Positions 10,357-20,200 of a DNA stretch of 64,000 bases are shown here, in pieces. The first letter of the stretch is position 1; each line of letters starts with the position of its first letter. The stretch lies in the NCBI GenBank assembly GCA_023284085.1, contig JAKVHY010000004.1, positions 1-64,000 on the forward strand, read 5' to 3'. The notes under the pieces are model-generated. The model was not told the DNA's origin, did not search any database, and saw only the letters and a list, made by a program, of their open reading frames with translations. A program made the translations under genes and the position numbers. The stretch comes from Shewanella benthica (GTDB taxonomy: Bacteria > Pseudomonadota > Gammaproteobacteria > Enterobacterales > Shewanellaceae).

Positions 10357-11499
10357 CTAGATGATGTTGAGCTTCTTATAATTCTGTCCCTTGAGCCGAA
10401 TGACCTCTTGTTCAGATAACTCATAATAGTCAAACATCATCCGCTTTTCCTGAGGATCAATTTGACGCAACTCTTCCAATAAGACCACTTTAGCGTAGCA
10501 ATTGGCTCGGGCAACCATGGCAGCATCCTCGGAAAGATCTTTATAACTCAAGTTATTATCCAGCTCGGCTAAGACTTTAGCCATAGCGCTATCTTTGAAA
10601 TCGAGATAATGAAGCAACTGCCAATTGAGCTTATTTCCATGCTCCAGGACCAGATGGTAGACTTTCTCCGCTGGGAACTCAGTTGCAACAACCGCATCGT
10701 AAACTTCTTTGTCCCTACAGCCACTGGCCTCTCTTAGCCAGGTACCCCAGGTCTGTTCAAACAGCTTAGCGCTATTTTTCAGCACCACAGAGGGGCCAAG
10801 CTGACTGAGTAAGGTACAGGTATAGACAAAGGAGCCGTCCTTCTCGTGTAATTTAGCCAAGGCCTGAGCGGCAATAGCACTCACGACCGAGTACCGCCAC
10901 AGTTTTCGAGTGGTCCAGAGTAAGTTGGCATGACCGGTAGGTAACCAATTTCGAATACAAAAATAAGGGATCAATAGCTTAATATTTTCGATGCCGATAA
11001 AATTAAGCACTAGCTTAATATCGGTGACTTTCACATCGGAACGCTGGGGGCGGCGATCACGAAAAGAGGCACTATTAACCATATTAGTAAGATCACGCAC
11101 TAGCCATGCCTGCTCTTCGATCAGAGGTTTAAGACGATTGATGTCTACGTTTTTACCTTGCAACAACTCTAACATCAACAACTGATTTTCGTTGATACCT
11201 GAATGCGTTAACGCCTGTTCAGGAGAAGAAAGCCCATGCTCTACGGCATTAATAACCGTATTGATAAGTTGTTCCGATACCTCCTCAAACACCTGCTTCG
11301 CTTGGATCTGCTTAGCTAATCGCTCTAAAACCGCCTCTCTCTCGATAGCCAATTTATTTGCATCATTTTCAAGCTCGGCATCGAGCTCATCAAACATGGA
11401 GTTAGATTTCTGTTTACCGACAATAAGTTGTTGATACAACCTGTGTTCGATCTCAATAATTTTTCCAGGCCTTACACCACCGGCTACCGATATCGCCAC
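10357..11499 (-). CDS. HDOD-domain protein
   Basis: Cytoplasmic protein of 380 residues with an HDOD (HD-related output) domain at about 90-300: the family run NSASFRDRR, a block around VLNFIGIENIKLL, and LLSQLG in place of a canonical HD metal site. HDOD proteins lack HD phosphohydrolase residues and act in signalling, often with chemotaxis or c-di-GMP circuits; no further role can be assigned. The charged region about 35-70 may be coiled coil. GTG at 11499 is chosen because GAGGAAG precedes it. No partner gene is adjacent. Confidence 0.8.
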   Translation of the reverse strand: MAISVAGGVRPGKIIEIEHRLYQQLIVGKQKSNSMFDELDAELENDANKLAIEREAVLERLAKQIQAKQVFEEVSEQLINTVINAVEHGLSSPEQALTHSGINENQLLMLELLQGKNVDINRLKPLIEEQAWLVRDLTNMVNSASFRDRRPQRSDVKVTDIKLVLNFIGIENIKLLIPYFCIRNWLPTGHANLLWTTRKLWRYSVVSAIAAQALAKLHEKDGSFVYTCTLLSQLGPSVVLKNSAKLFEQTWGTWLREASGCRDKEVYDAVVATEFPAEKVYHLVLEHGNKLNWQLLHYLDFKDSAMAKVLAELDNNLSYKDLSEDAAMVARANCYAKVVLLEELRQIDPQEKRMMFDYYELSEQEVIRLKGQNYKKLNII

Positions 11500-11666
11500 G
11501 TTTAGCTACTTCCTCACAAAAACTTTATAGTTATAATTTAGCATTAATCTGATTCATTTAGCATAAGTTACAGAGAATTAACTGTGTTTGAATATATTTA
11601 GCTTTGCCAATAAACATCAGGGTTTGGCTTATACAGATAAAGCCAATTTTCATGAGGATCTCCAGC

Positions 11667-11693
11667 TAAAAAAAAGGCCTCACTTGGAGACCT
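11667..11693 (-). terminator. Terminator of the S9 peptidase gene
   Basis: On the minus strand AGGTCTC pairs with GAGGCCT (one G-T pair), followed by a T9 run, 20 bases after the stop. Confidence 0.75.
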
Positions 11694-11712
11694 GATTTTC
11701 ATTGATAACGAG

Positions 11713-14202
11713 TTACTTAAGCTCTTGCTCAAACAGCTTATAGATACGGCGGTACTCATCTAGCCAGCTCGATGGCTGCTTGAAGCCATGGGGCTCCACT
11801 GGATAGATAGCCGTTTCAAACATGGGCTTCTCAAGTTCAATCAAACGCTGCACCAGACGTACGCTATCCTGGAAGAAGACATTGTCATCGAGTACACCGG
11901 ACATGATAAGCAGCGGCTTCTCCAGGCCTTGAGCGTGCTCAATTGGAGAGCTACGTTTATAGGCAATAGCATCGACGTCCGGCGTATTTAAGATATTTGA
12001 CGTGTAGGGCGCATTATAATGAGCCCAATCCGTCACAGGTCGCAAGGCTGCACCGGCCTGAAATAATTCCGGCTCGGTGAACAAGGCCATAAATGTCAGG
12101 AAGCCACCGTAAGAACCGCCATAGGTTCCCACTTTAGCCACATCGACATTGGTATTGGCCACCATCCAGCTCACACCATCTTTATTATCTTCCACTTCGG
12201 GATAACCCATGTTGCGGTAAACCGCGGTGCGCCAATCACGGCCATAACCTTTAGATCCACGATAATCCATATCCATTACCACGTAACCTTGCTGAGTAAG
12301 CAGGTTATGGAACATAAACTCACGAAAATATCCGGAAAATCCGTAATGGGCATTTTGTAAATAACCGGCACCATGATTGAAAATCACCGCTGGGTATTTC
12401 TCAGCTCGAGTCTTATCATAACCTTGTGGCAAATATACCCGGGCATATACATCACCCGCTCCATGGCTGGAAGGAATGGCAACCACTTCGGGAGCCTGCC
12501 ATGGATAATTCTTAAATGCCTCACTGGTATAATGAGTTAACTGCTTACGATCGCCACTAATCACTTTTACAAACAGCTCAGCGGGTTCGGTGCGACGAGA
12601 AGCATTGAGCAGCAGGCTATTGCCGTCAGGACTGAGTTTATAATCGAGCTGGCCATCCCACTGAGTCAGCTGCTCATCTTTACCCGTGGCAATATTGACA
12701 CGATAAACATTATCTATGCCAGGATGCGCCTTATTCGCCTTGTAATAGATGAACTCGGCCTTGGGCCCTAAGGTAACACTGCTAACCACAAACTCGCCCT
12801 GAGTTAGAGGTTCAGCTTCCTTCCCTTGCTGTTTTAGATAAATATGGGAGTAGCCTGTTTCTTCCGATAGATAATAAAGAGAATCTGTACCCGTTACCCA
12901 ACCGAACTGATTGAAGGTGTAATTGACCCAGGCATTGTCATGAAGTCTGTGCTCTGTCTTCAATGAGCCTTTACCCATATCAAGGCTAGCAATCCATCTG
13001 TCTTTGTTGTCGATGGCTTCGAGCATGATAGCAACACCATTACCCGAACTTTGCCATTGAATCGCGCTCTGTGACCAGCCCCAATCTTGCATCAACTGGA
13101 CCTTGCGTGGCGCCTTCTCACTTTTATAAGACTCACCCTTCGCCTCAGCATTTTCGCGCTTTACTTTAGCCAGTACATCTTCATCGAAACCAGTTAACCC
13201 TTCGATGGTAATGTCTTTCTTAGTGTGAGTGTCCAGATCCAACAGAACCAATCTCTCTCCCGGAGGATTATCCTCTGCGACTCGTGCTCTTGCCGGGACA
13301 GCATCCACATAACCGGCTTTACCTAGATAATTAGGCATGATGTCGTGCTCGCTTCGCCAGCTGTACTCCTTGTCGATCAGAGACAAGAGCACATAGCGAC
13401 CATCGGGAGAAAGGCTTAAGTCGGACACCACTTCCTTGTCGCCTAAGTACCAGGTCTTAGATGCCATGCTTGGGTCGACCTTGTTGAGCTCTTCCTTGTA
13501 TGCTTGCTTCTTGTTGGCTTTATCCTGTTGCAGGGCAACGTATTGAATCAACCTTTGCTGTTGTTTAGCTATATAGGTCTCAGGCTCTTGAACACCTTTG
13601 GGCTCAGGCGCCATGTTAATGTTAGCAATTTGCTCCAACATTCCACTGTCTTGATGAATGCGAAATATCTGATCGCCTTGCCAGAAGGCGATGTCGCCAC
13701 CATCGAGGAAACGAACTCCATCGACGTTAGTGTTCTGCCTGGTTAACTGAGAGATTTTTCCCGAAGCCAGCTCCTTAACGAACAAGTTACCTTGATAGAT
13801 ATAGGCTTTACGAGTTATCTCACTGTTAATAACTCCATGTTGCTGATCCGCCAGATGAAGCTGATTTAGCGATAACGGGGAAGCAATGTCTTGATCCACA
13901 CCTTGATTGTAATAGTCTCTGATAGGTGAAGCATGTGCTTGGCGGGCAAAATACACTGACTGGCTATCATCACTCCAATAAGCTCCCTTGGCGAGCAGTC
14001 CCATCCAATCAGGATCTGCCATGATCTGATTCAGCGTGAGTAGCTCATCGACTTTAGGAGGTGTGGCGAGAGCCGGACTGACCAAAGCTTGATTCACTTG
14101 AGCAAGGGACTGAATATTAGAGTGAGAGTCTGATACCGCACAACCACTTAAAATAGCGATGGTGAGTACACTAAGAGCTGAATTTCGCAGCAAACCTGTC
14201 AT
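11713..14202 (-). CDS. S9 family peptidase (dipeptidyl-peptidase IV-like), lipoprotein
   Basis: Envelope serine peptidase of 829 residues from the chosen start. The N-terminus is a lipoprotein signal with lipobox LSGC (Cys21). A beta-propeller of DPP-IV type covers about 60-560, and the alpha/beta hydrolase domain follows. Catalytic triad: S697 in GGSYGGF, D772 in GVLDDNV and H805 in EPHGF. It probably removes dipeptides from oligopeptides during peptide scavenging. ATG at 14202 was chosen over an upstream in-frame start at 14256 because only it places the lipobox correctly and has AAGGAAGG nearby. Confidence 0.9.
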   Translation of the reverse strand: MTGLLRNSALSVLTIAILSGCAVSDSHSNIQSLAQVNQALVSPALATPPKVDELLTLNQIMADPDWMGLLAKGAYWSDDSQSVYFARQAHASPIRDYYNQGVDQDIASPLSLNQLHLADQQHGVINSEITRKAYIYQGNLFVKELASGKISQLTRQNTNVDGVRFLDGGDIAFWQGDQIFRIHQDSGMLEQIANINMAPEPKGVQEPETYIAKQQQRLIQYVALQQDKANKKQAYKEELNKVDPSMASKTWYLGDKEVVSDLSLSPDGRYVLLSLIDKEYSWRSEHDIMPNYLGKAGYVDAVPARARVAEDNPPGERLVLLDLDTHTKKDITIEGLTGFDEDVLAKVKRENAEAKGESYKSEKAPRKVQLMQDWGWSQSAIQWQSSGNGVAIMLEAIDNKDRWIASLDMGKGSLKTEHRLHDNAWVNYTFNQFGWVTGTDSLYYLSEETGYSHIYLKQQGKEAEPLTQGEFVVSSVTLGPKAEFIYYKANKAHPGIDNVYRVNIATGKDEQLTQWDGQLDYKLSPDGNSLLLNASRRTEPAELFVKVISGDRKQLTHYTSEAFKNYPWQAPEVVAIPSSHGAGDVYARVYLPQGYDKTRAEKYPAVIFNHGAGYLQNAHYGFSGYFREFMFHNLLTQQGYVVMDMDYRGSKGYGRDWRTAVYRNMGYPEVEDNKDGVSWMVANTNVDVAKVGTYGGSYGGFLTFMALFTEPELFQAGAALRPVTDWAHYNAPYTSNILNTPDVDAIAYKRSSPIEHAQGLEKPLLIMSGVLDDNVFFQDSVRLVQRLIELEKPMFETAIYPVEPHGFKQPSSWLDEYRRIYKLFEQELK

Positions 14203-14520
14203 TATCCTTCCTTCTGTTATTTCAATGATCCTGACTCGCCTGGATAAGAAAGCCATACTTGGTCATTGATATTATTTTGCGAATATTTATATCACAAAAG
14301 AGATAAGGATTAGTTAGGATTTTTCAGAAAACTTGTAACAAGCTCCCAAGGTTTAACTTTAGAGAATAAGCGAAGAAAATGATAAGGCAGCAAAACCCGG
14401 AAAGCTATCGGGCAGGAAAGTGACGAACGAGCTGCAGTTATCTATTACTGAAAGGTTCAAAATAGCACCTATGAATAAATCTTTGATCATTCCTTACCGC
14501 TTATAACTCACAACTTACAA

Positions 14521-15111
14521 CTAGTTATTCTTGGTTTGAGCACCTAGATCGAGAAAATTCTGTAATAGCTCGAGTCCCTGCTCGGTGAGTACAGATTCGG
14601 GATGAAACTGAACACCTAGTATAGGCAGACTTTTATGACTCATTGCCATGATCTCTCTTCCATGCTGGGGATCATCGAACCAAGCATCTAAGATGAAATC
14701 TTCGGGTATAGTTTCAACAATCAGTGAGTGATAACGTGTCACTGTCAAGGGGGAGTTCAGGGAGGAAAATAGACGAGTATTGGTATGGTTAATCAGACTT
14801 GTCTTACCATGCATGACTCGCTGAGCCCGAATAACCTTGGCACCGAATACCTGAGCGATAGCCTGATGGCCAAGACAAACACCTAAGATGGGAAGTTTAC
14901 CGGCAAAATGCTCGATAGCTGCAAGAGATATCCCCGCCTCATTCGGTGTGCACGGCCCGGGAGAGATAACCAAATATGCAGGTTGTAAAGTCTCTATCTC
15001 TTCCAAGGTGATCTCATCGTTACGCTTAACCAAGATCTCTTGACCTAGCTGCTGAAAGTACTGCACTAAGTTAAAAGTAAAAGAATCGTAGTTATCGATC
15101 ATCAACAACAT
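14521..15111 (-). CDS. pabA: Aminodeoxychorismate / anthranilate synthase component II (glutamine amidotransferase)
   Basis: Class I glutamine amidotransferase subunit of 196 residues that supplies ammonia for 4-amino-4-deoxychorismate (folate) or anthranilate (tryptophan). The nucleophile Cys is in [10 protein letters not shown], and His and Glu in QFHPESVLT. The start [19 protein letters not shown] aligns with E. coli PabA, so ATG 15111 is used; an upstream TTG at 15132 is less likely. No synthase large subunit lies alongside, which is usual for PabA. A stand-alone TrpG is the alternative. Confidence 0.9.
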   Translation of the reverse strand: MLLMIDNYDSFTFNLVQYFQQLGQEILVKRNDEITLEEIETLQPAYLVISPGPCTPNEAGISLAAIEHFAGKLPILGVCLGHQAIAQVFGAKVIRAQRVMHGKTSLINHTNTRLFSSLNSPLTVTRYHSLIVETIPEDFILDAWFDDPQHGREIMAMSHKSLPILGVQFHPESVLTEQGLELLQNFLDLGAQTKNN

Positions 15112-15183
15112 GGAACAGGGTTTTCCTAACAATTTAAGCCGGCGGCAGATGCTATCACAGCGCTAGTTCAAGCCACAAGTAAT

Positions 15184-15208
15184 AAAAAAGCCAGTCATAT
15201 GACTGGCT
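15184..15208 (-). terminator. Terminator of the sspA-sspB operon
   Basis: Perfect palindrome AGCCAGTCAT/ATGACTGGCT followed on the minus strand by T6, 21 bases after the sspB stop. The same AGCCAGTC arm is used in the terminator at 549-580. Confidence 0.85.
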
Positions 15209-15229
15209 TTAATGATTCACCTGTAAGCA

Positions 15230-15754
15230 TTACTTAACAAGAGTCAGATGACCTCGACGCTTAGGCTCTGGGTCGGGATCTGGCGACGTCTTATCAGAGG
15301 AAGAGTCAACCGCAGGAGTCTCACTGAATGAAGACTCGACAGACGATAACGCGCTCTTGGTATCTGTTAATGTCGCTTTTTCAGGCTTCACCACAGAGAG
15401 ACCCGCTTCTTCAGACTCAGCATCGACTTGATAAGCATCTTCCATATCGAAGACAGTTCCAGCACCATTCTCTCTCGCATATATGGCTACAATTGCAGCC
15501 ATAGGCAAGACAACTTGCTGAGGAACACCACCAAAGCGAGCATTAAACTCAATAAAATCATGCCCTATCTGCAAATTACCTACAGCAGTCGATGTAATAT
15601 TGAGAACAATCTGACCATCTTTCACATATTGTTGCGGAACCTGAGTTCCCGGCACATAAGCGTCAACGACGACATGTGGGGTAAGATCATTATCCATCAA
15701 CCAATCATAATATGCTTGCAGCAAGTATGGGCGATTTGGTGTCATAGGCTTCAT
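15230..15754 (-). CDS. sspB: ClpXP protease specificity-enhancing factor
   Basis: Adaptor that delivers ssrA-tagged and other substrates to ClpXP. 174 residues: a conserved substrate-binding domain (about 1-112, with PYLLQAYYDWLMDN and FNARFGGVPQ), a long acidic and serine-rich linker, and the C-terminal ClpX-docking tail ending RGHLTLVK. Its ATG overlaps the sspA stop by one base (TAATG), so it is translationally coupled to sspA. The operon is the standard gammaproteobacterial sspAB. Confidence 0.95.
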   Translation of the reverse strand: MKPMTPNRPYLLQAYYDWLMDNDLTPHVVVDAYVPGTQVPQQYVKDGQIVLNITSTAVGNLQIGHDFIEFNARFGGVPQQVVLPMAAIVAIYARENGAGTVFDMEDAYQVDAESEEAGLSVVKPEKATLTDTKSALSSVESSFSETPAVDSSSDKTSPDPDPEPKRRGHLTLVK

Positions 15755-16383
15755 TACATACCCATGCGCATTTCGCGCTCGGTCTCAGTAAGAGAAGCTT
15801 TAAATGATTCACGATCGAATAGACGTGTCATATAGGCTTTGACTTCTTTAGCCGCACGGTTATCTAATTCGATTCCCAGTACAGGTAGACGCCATAATAG
15901 TGGACCCAAATAACAATCGGCCAGGCCGAACTCTTCAGCCATGAAATAAGGCATCTCGGTAAATATCGGTGCAATAGCAGTTAAGCTTTCCTGCAACTCT
16001 TTACGAGCCGCATCGGCACGATCGCCACTTCTGATACGCTCAACCAGCGAATACCAATCATTTTCGATTCTGTGCATCATCAGACGAGTCTGGCCACGTG
16101 AAACCGGGTATACAGGCATAAGTGGTGGATGCGGGAAACGCTCGTCCAAATACTCCATGATGATACGTGAGTTATAAAGTACTAATTCACGATCGACCAG
16201 AGTAGGAACTGTATTGTATGGGTTTAGCTCGATCAGATCTTCAGGCATCTCACTTGGATCCGCCTCCAGTACATCGACGGTGACTCCTTTCTCAGCCAAG
16301 ACGATACGAACTTGGTGACTATAAAGATCGTCAGCACCTGAATACAGGGTCATGATTGAGCGTTTATTGGCAGCAACAGCCAT
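15754..16383 (-). CDS. sspA: Stringent starvation protein A
   Basis: RNA-polymerase-associated protein with a glutathione-transferase fold, 209 residues, needed for survival and acid response in starvation in E. coli. The N-terminal thioredoxin-like part has KRSIMTLYSGADDLYSHQVRI, and the conserved surface motif is YPVSRGQTRLMMHRIE. ATG at 16383 is fixed by GGAGGG just upstream; the longer in-frame extension reaching 16572 would overlap petC and is rejected. It starts 107 bases after the petC stop and is followed directly by sspB. Confidence 0.96.
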   Translation of the reverse strand: MAVAANKRSIMTLYSGADDLYSHQVRIVLAEKGVTVDVLEADPSEMPEDLIELNPYNTVPTLVDRELVLYNSRIIMEYLDERFPHPPLMPVYPVSRGQTRLMMHRIENDWYSLVERIRSGDRADAARKELQESLTAIAPIFTEMPYFMAEEFGLADCYLGPLLWRLPVLGIELDNRAAKEVKAYMTRLFDRESFKASLTETEREMRMGM

Positions 16384-16414
16384 TGATACCCTCCGGGAAT
16401 TTGATGTCAAAAGC

Positions 16415-16451
16415 AAAAAACAGAAAGCAAACGAGGGGCAATGCCCCCCGT
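16415..16451 (-). terminator. Hairpin between petC and sspA
   Basis: On the minus strand ACGGGGGG pairs with CCCCTCGT (one G-T pair), followed by a broken T-rich stretch. It may partly terminate the pet transcript ahead of sspA. The T run is poor, so read-through is likely. Confidence 0.4.
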
Positions 16452-16490
16452 TTACAATATGCGGATGATACATTCTAACCTTTAAAGGGG

Positions 16491-17189
16491 TTAGTGTACA
16501 TCTCTCCAGTATTCTTTCTTCAACAAGTAAGCTAACACGAAGAAGATAAACAGGAAGCCCATCACCCACCAACCTAAGCGTTCACGCTCAAGTTTTACCG
16601 GGTCGCCAGAGTAAACCAGGAAGCCGGTGATATCACGAACCACTTGGTCATATTCTTCGGCATTCAGAGAGCCACCAGTCGCAACTAGCGTACCATCATC
16701 TTGCTTAACCGGGATACCTTGCAGATGCTCAAGCACATGAGGCATACCCACCGACGGGAACACGATATTGTTCACGCCAAATGGACGATTCTCATCTTTA
16801 TAGAAACCTTTAAGGTACGTGTAGATCCAATCTTCACCACGAACACGAGCAACCAAGGTGAGATCTGGTGGCGTTGCACCAAACCACTGAGCCGCAGAAT
16901 CTTCTGGAATCGCATTTTCCATCAGGTCGCCAGGCTTAGCATCTTTATCGAACATGAATTTTTCACGCATGTCGTCGAGAGATATACCTAAGTCATCGGC
17001 TACTCGACTGTATCGCTGATATTGAGTGCTATGACAACCCGAACAGTTGTTCTGGAACAGATCTAGGCCACGTTGTAATGACTCTGTGTCATTGAGATCT
17101 ATGTTAGCACTCTCTAGATGGACCGACGAACCCGAAGCAAAAGCAAGTGTGGGTACTAAGGCAACTAATGCAATAAGTAATTTTTTCAT
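16491..17189 (-). CDS. petC: Cytochrome c1 of the bc1 complex
   Basis: Haem-c subunit of ubiquinol-cytochrome c reductase, 232 residues. It has a signal peptide (about 1-18), a single haem motif CSGCH near residue 50, and a C-terminal membrane anchor (about 204-222, WWVMGFLFIFFVLAYLL). It passes electrons from the Rieske protein to soluble cytochrome c in the periplasm. Its ATG overlaps the petB stop (TAATG), so petA-petB-petC are tightly coupled. Confidence 0.95.
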   Translation of the reverse strand: MKKLLIALVALVPTLAFASGSSVHLESANIDLNDTESLQRGLDLFQNNCSGCHSTQYQRYSRVADDLGISLDDMREKFMFDKDAKPGDLMENAIPEDSAAQWFGATPPDLTLVARVRGEDWIYTYLKGFYKDENRPFGVNNIVFPSVGMPHVLEHLQGIPVKQDDGTLVATGGSLNAEEYDQVVRDITGFLVYSGDPVKLERERLGWWVMGFLFIFFVLAYLLKKEYWRDVH

Positions 17190-18403
17190 TAGTGAGTCAA
17201 CCTCTCTGGTACAGGTTTAGTCTTCTCGTTCTTACTGTAAAGCCAAAGGAAGAAGAAGAAGCCGAAGTAAGTCAGAGTAAAGACACGCGCAGCAATCGTT
17301 AGCTCAGGCGTAGCCGGAACAGCACCTAAATAACCAAGGATAACGAATGAAACGGCAAACTGAGCTAAGTTCAGCTTATGTGTCAGACTACGGTAACGAA
17401 CAGACTTAACCTTACAACGATCTAACCAAGGCAGTACAAACAGTACAGCAATCGCTAGTCCCATGCCCATTACACCGATCAGCTTATCGGGAATCGCACG
17501 TAATATCGCGTAGAAAGGCGTGAAATACCAAACCGGTGCAATATGCTCTGGGGTCTTCATCGAGTTAGCCGCTTCGAAGTTTGGTCCTTCGAGGAAGTAA
17601 CCGCCACCTTCAGGCATAAAGAAGAGCACATAACAGAAGATAATCAGGAACCCAGCGGTGCCAAAAATGTCTTTAACTGTGTAGTAAGGGTGGAATGGGA
17701 TACCATCGATAGGCCATCCATTTTCATCCTTATTCTTCTTGATCTCGATACCGTCCGGGTTATTTGAACCCACTTCGTGTAAGGCAATCAAGTGCAGGAA
17801 CACCAATACAACTAAGACCAGAGGCAGTGCAATAACATGCAGCGCGAAGAAGCGGTTCAGAGTCGCGCCGGAGACAACGAAGTCACCACGTATCCAGAGT
17901 GTCAGATCATCACCAATAAAAGGGATGGCACCGAACAATGAGATAATAACCTGAGCGCCCCAATATGACATCTGTCCCCATGGCAGCAGATAGCCCATGA
18001 AAGCTTCGGCCATTAGCACGAGGAAGATAAGCATACCGAATAACCAAAGTAGTTCTCTTGGCTTCTGGTAAGAACCGTAAATAAGACCACGGAACATATG
18101 CAAGTAGATCACCACGAAGAATGCCGAGGCGCCGGTGGAGTGCATATAGCGCAGTAACCAACCATACTCAACATCACGCATGATGTATTCGATTGACGCA
18201 AATGCGCCTTCTGCAGTTGGCACATAGTTCATTGTTAGCCAGATACCCGTGAGTAACTGGTTAACCAGAACTAGCATGGCAAGTGAGCCGAAGAAGTACC
18301 AAAAGTTAAAGTTTGTTGGCGTCGCATATTGACCCACATGACGGTTATAAGTCGCCGTCATCGGGATGCGAGCATCGATCCAATCAACTAGATTCTTAAT
18401 CAT
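17189..18403 (-). CDS. petB: Cytochrome b of the bc1 complex
   Basis: Membrane subunit with two b haems and both quinone sites, 404 residues. Haem-ligating histidines lie in RYMHSTGAS and YLHMFRG on one helix pair and in ALHVIALP and FLHLIALHEVG on the other. Eight hydrophobic helices can be seen, and the Qo-site signature has the expected PEW-like loop (APVWYFTPFYA, variant PVWY). It shares one base with petA upstream and one with petC downstream. Confidence 0.95.
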   Translation of the reverse strand: MIKNLVDWIDARIPMTATYNRHVGQYATPTNFNFWYFFGSLAMLVLVNQLLTGIWLTMNYVPTAEGAFASIEYIMRDVEYGWLLRYMHSTGASAFFVVIYLHMFRGLIYGSYQKPRELLWLFGMLIFLVLMAEAFMGYLLPWGQMSYWGAQVIISLFGAIPFIGDDLTLWIRGDFVVSGATLNRFFALHVIALPLVLVVLVFLHLIALHEVGSNNPDGIEIKKNKDENGWPIDGIPFHPYYTVKDIFGTAGFLIIFCYVLFFMPEGGGYFLEGPNFEAANSMKTPEHIAPVWYFTPFYAILRAIPDKLIGVMGMGLAIAVLFVLPWLDRCKVKSVRYRSLTHKLNLAQFAVSFVILGYLGAVPATPELTIAARVFTLTYFGFFFFLWLYSKNEKTKPVPERLTH

Positions 18404-18993
18404 TACGCTGCCCCTTGATCGACACCGATGATGACATTGCCTTCATCGATATACTGATGTGGTGGAACAACTAAGTTCAACGGCGCTGGTACACCTTGGA
18501 AGACGCGACCAGCTAAATCAAACTTAGAACCATGACACGGACAATAGAAGCCTGAAGGAACGCCTTCAACCTGCTCACTGAACGTATCCGGTAAATAGGT
18601 AGGAGAACAACCTAAGTGAGTACATAGTCCCACCGCGATAAAATACTCCGGATTAATCGAACGAACCGCATTTTGAGCATAAGAAGGCTGTTGCTCTTCT
18701 GCCGATGCTGGATCGCGGAGTTGACTGTCGAGTGTGGCAAGGTTGGTTAAAATTTCCTTGGTACGACGCACAACCCAGACAGGTTTTCCACGCCATTCGA
18801 CACGGATCAACTGACCTGGCTCTACTTTACTGATATTTACTTCAACCGGTGCGCCTGCAGCTTTCGCTTTGGCACTCGGATTCCATGACTTTATAAAAGG
18901 AACCGCTACAGCGACGGCACCTATACCACCTACTACGGCGGTTGCTGCGGTCAGAAATCTGCGACGTCCGGTATCGACTGGCGCATTGCTCAT
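18403..18993 (-). CDS. petA: Rieske iron-sulfur subunit of the bc1 complex
   Basis: The 2Fe-2S subunit, 196 residues. The N-terminus has a twin-arginine-type signal anchor (RRRFLTAATAVVGG). Cluster ligands are in CTHLGC and CPCHGS. It accepts electrons from quinol at the Qo site and hands them to cytochrome c1. It is the first gene of petABC; the ATG at 18993 is preceded by TGGAGATAA. Confidence 0.96.
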   Translation of the reverse strand: MSNAPVDTGRRRFLTAATAVVGGIGAVAVAVPFIKSWNPSAKAKAAGAPVEVNISKVEPGQLIRVEWRGKPVWVVRRTKEILTNLATLDSQLRDPASAEEQQPSYAQNAVRSINPEYFIAVGLCTHLGCSPTYLPDTFSEQVEGVPSGFYCPCHGSKFDLAGRVFQGVPAPLNLVVPPHQYIDEGNVIIGVDQGAA

Positions 18994-19319
18994 CCACTTA
19001 TCTCCAGAGAGTGTTGGAATTTTTGTTTTAAATTATTTTAAAAATTGGGGTTTACCCCAAAACTCAAAAATGAAACTTGAGGCGGGGCTCATTATAGCCA
19101 AAAATTAGAAGCAGATCATAGTAAATCGAATAACAAAGTTAACTATGTTAGGAAAATAGCCTTCCCAGCACATTAAATAGTCATCTAGTTATAGAAATAC
19201 CGATCATATATGCACAGATAAGTGAAAAAAAAGAAATAACATATGACGCTAAATTAGCGACTTAGGAGTTTAAAGCAAAAAAAAGCCCGGCATATGCCGG
19301 GCTTTTAATCCAAATAGGC
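18994..19319. promoter_or_regulatory. Leader and promoter region of petABC
   Basis: A 326-base region between hflC and petA with no gene. It holds the hflC terminator (19276-19304) and, near petA, a terminator-like hairpin on the minus strand at 19041-19059 (TTGGGGT/ACCCCAA, then T5). The latter would lie in the pet leader and might attenuate transcription; no experiment supports this. Confidence 0.4.
19276..19304 (-). terminator. Terminator of hflK-hflC
   Basis: Palindrome AAGCCCGGCAT/ATGCCGGGCTT followed on the minus strand by a T8 run, 15 bases after the hflC stop. Confidence 0.9.
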
Positions 19320-20198
19320 TTATTTGCCTAAAGGGCTCTTCATATATTTGAAGAAATCGCTGTCAGGCTCAAGCACCATGACATTCGAATCACCTTGGAA
19401 ACTGATCTTATAAGCCTCTAAGCTACGCAAGAAGCTATAAAACTCAGGGTCTTGGCTAAAAGCATCTGCGTATATCTTAGCCGCAGTCGCATCACCTTCG
19501 CCTCGAACTTCAAGCGCTTTACGTTGAGCCTCGGCTAACAGGATAGTGACCGAAGCATCTGTATTAGCCTTGATGATCTCAGACTGTTCCATGCCTTGTG
19601 CTCTGTGCTCTTTCGCTACCGCTGTACGTTCTGCGCGCATACGTTGATAGATACTCGCACTCACATTAGCCGGTAAGTTAATCTGCTTGACTCGCACATC
19701 AACCACTTCGATACCTAAATCTTCCGCACTCTCAGATGCATTTCTCAATGCATCTTGTTGTAGCTCATCACGACTTCCAGAGACAATCTCCTTAATCGTG
19801 CGACGGCCGAACTCGGTACGAAGGTCGTTATTGATCTTACGCTGTAGTAACGACTCGGCGTTAGCCTTGATGCCACCGTTAGTCGACAAGTAGTATTTCT
19901 CGAAGTCCTTGATACGCCACTTCACATAGGAATCGACCATAAGGTCTTTCTTCTCTGAAGTCACGAATCTGTCTGCTGCACCATCCATAGTCTGGATACG
20001 TGAATCAAGAAATTTGATCTTATCGATCATAGGTATCTTGATGTGCAAACCAGGCGCGTAGATACGAGTGATGCCATCATCTTTTAGGATCTTACCGAAA
20101 CGTGAAACGATCGCTCGTTCACCTTCGTTGACCACTAAAATTGACGACAAGAATACCGCCACTAGTACGGCAGCAATAACCGCTATTAGTCTACCCAT
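19320..20198 (-). CDS. hflC: FtsH protease modulator HflC
   Basis: Inner-membrane SPFH/prohibitin protein of 292 residues with one N-terminal membrane helix (about 4-24) and most of the chain on the periplasmic side. With HflK it forms a ring around FtsH and restrains degradation of membrane proteins. NEGERAIVSRFGKIL begins the SPFH domain, and the C-terminal helical region has QRKALEVRGEGDATAAKIYADAF. It starts two bases after hflK and ends the operon. Confidence 0.96.
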   Translation of the reverse strand: MGRLIAVIAAVLVAVFLSSILVVNEGERAIVSRFGKILKDDGITRIYAPGLHIKIPMIDKIKFLDSRIQTMDGAADRFVTSEKKDLMVDSYVKWRIKDFEKYYLSTNGGIKANAESLLQRKINNDLRTEFGRRTIKEIVSGSRDELQQDALRNASESAEDLGIEVVDVRVKQINLPANVSASIYQRMRAERTAVAKEHRAQGMEQSEIIKANTDASVTILLAEAQRKALEVRGEGDATAAKIYADAFSQDPEFYSFLRSLEAYKISFQGDSNVMVLEPDSDFFKYMKSPLGK

Positions 20199-20200
20199 GA

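Noticed and set aside
16384..16572. N-terminal extension of sspA
   Set aside because: Would overlap petC, lacks homology, and the ATG at 16383 has a strong GGAGGG site.
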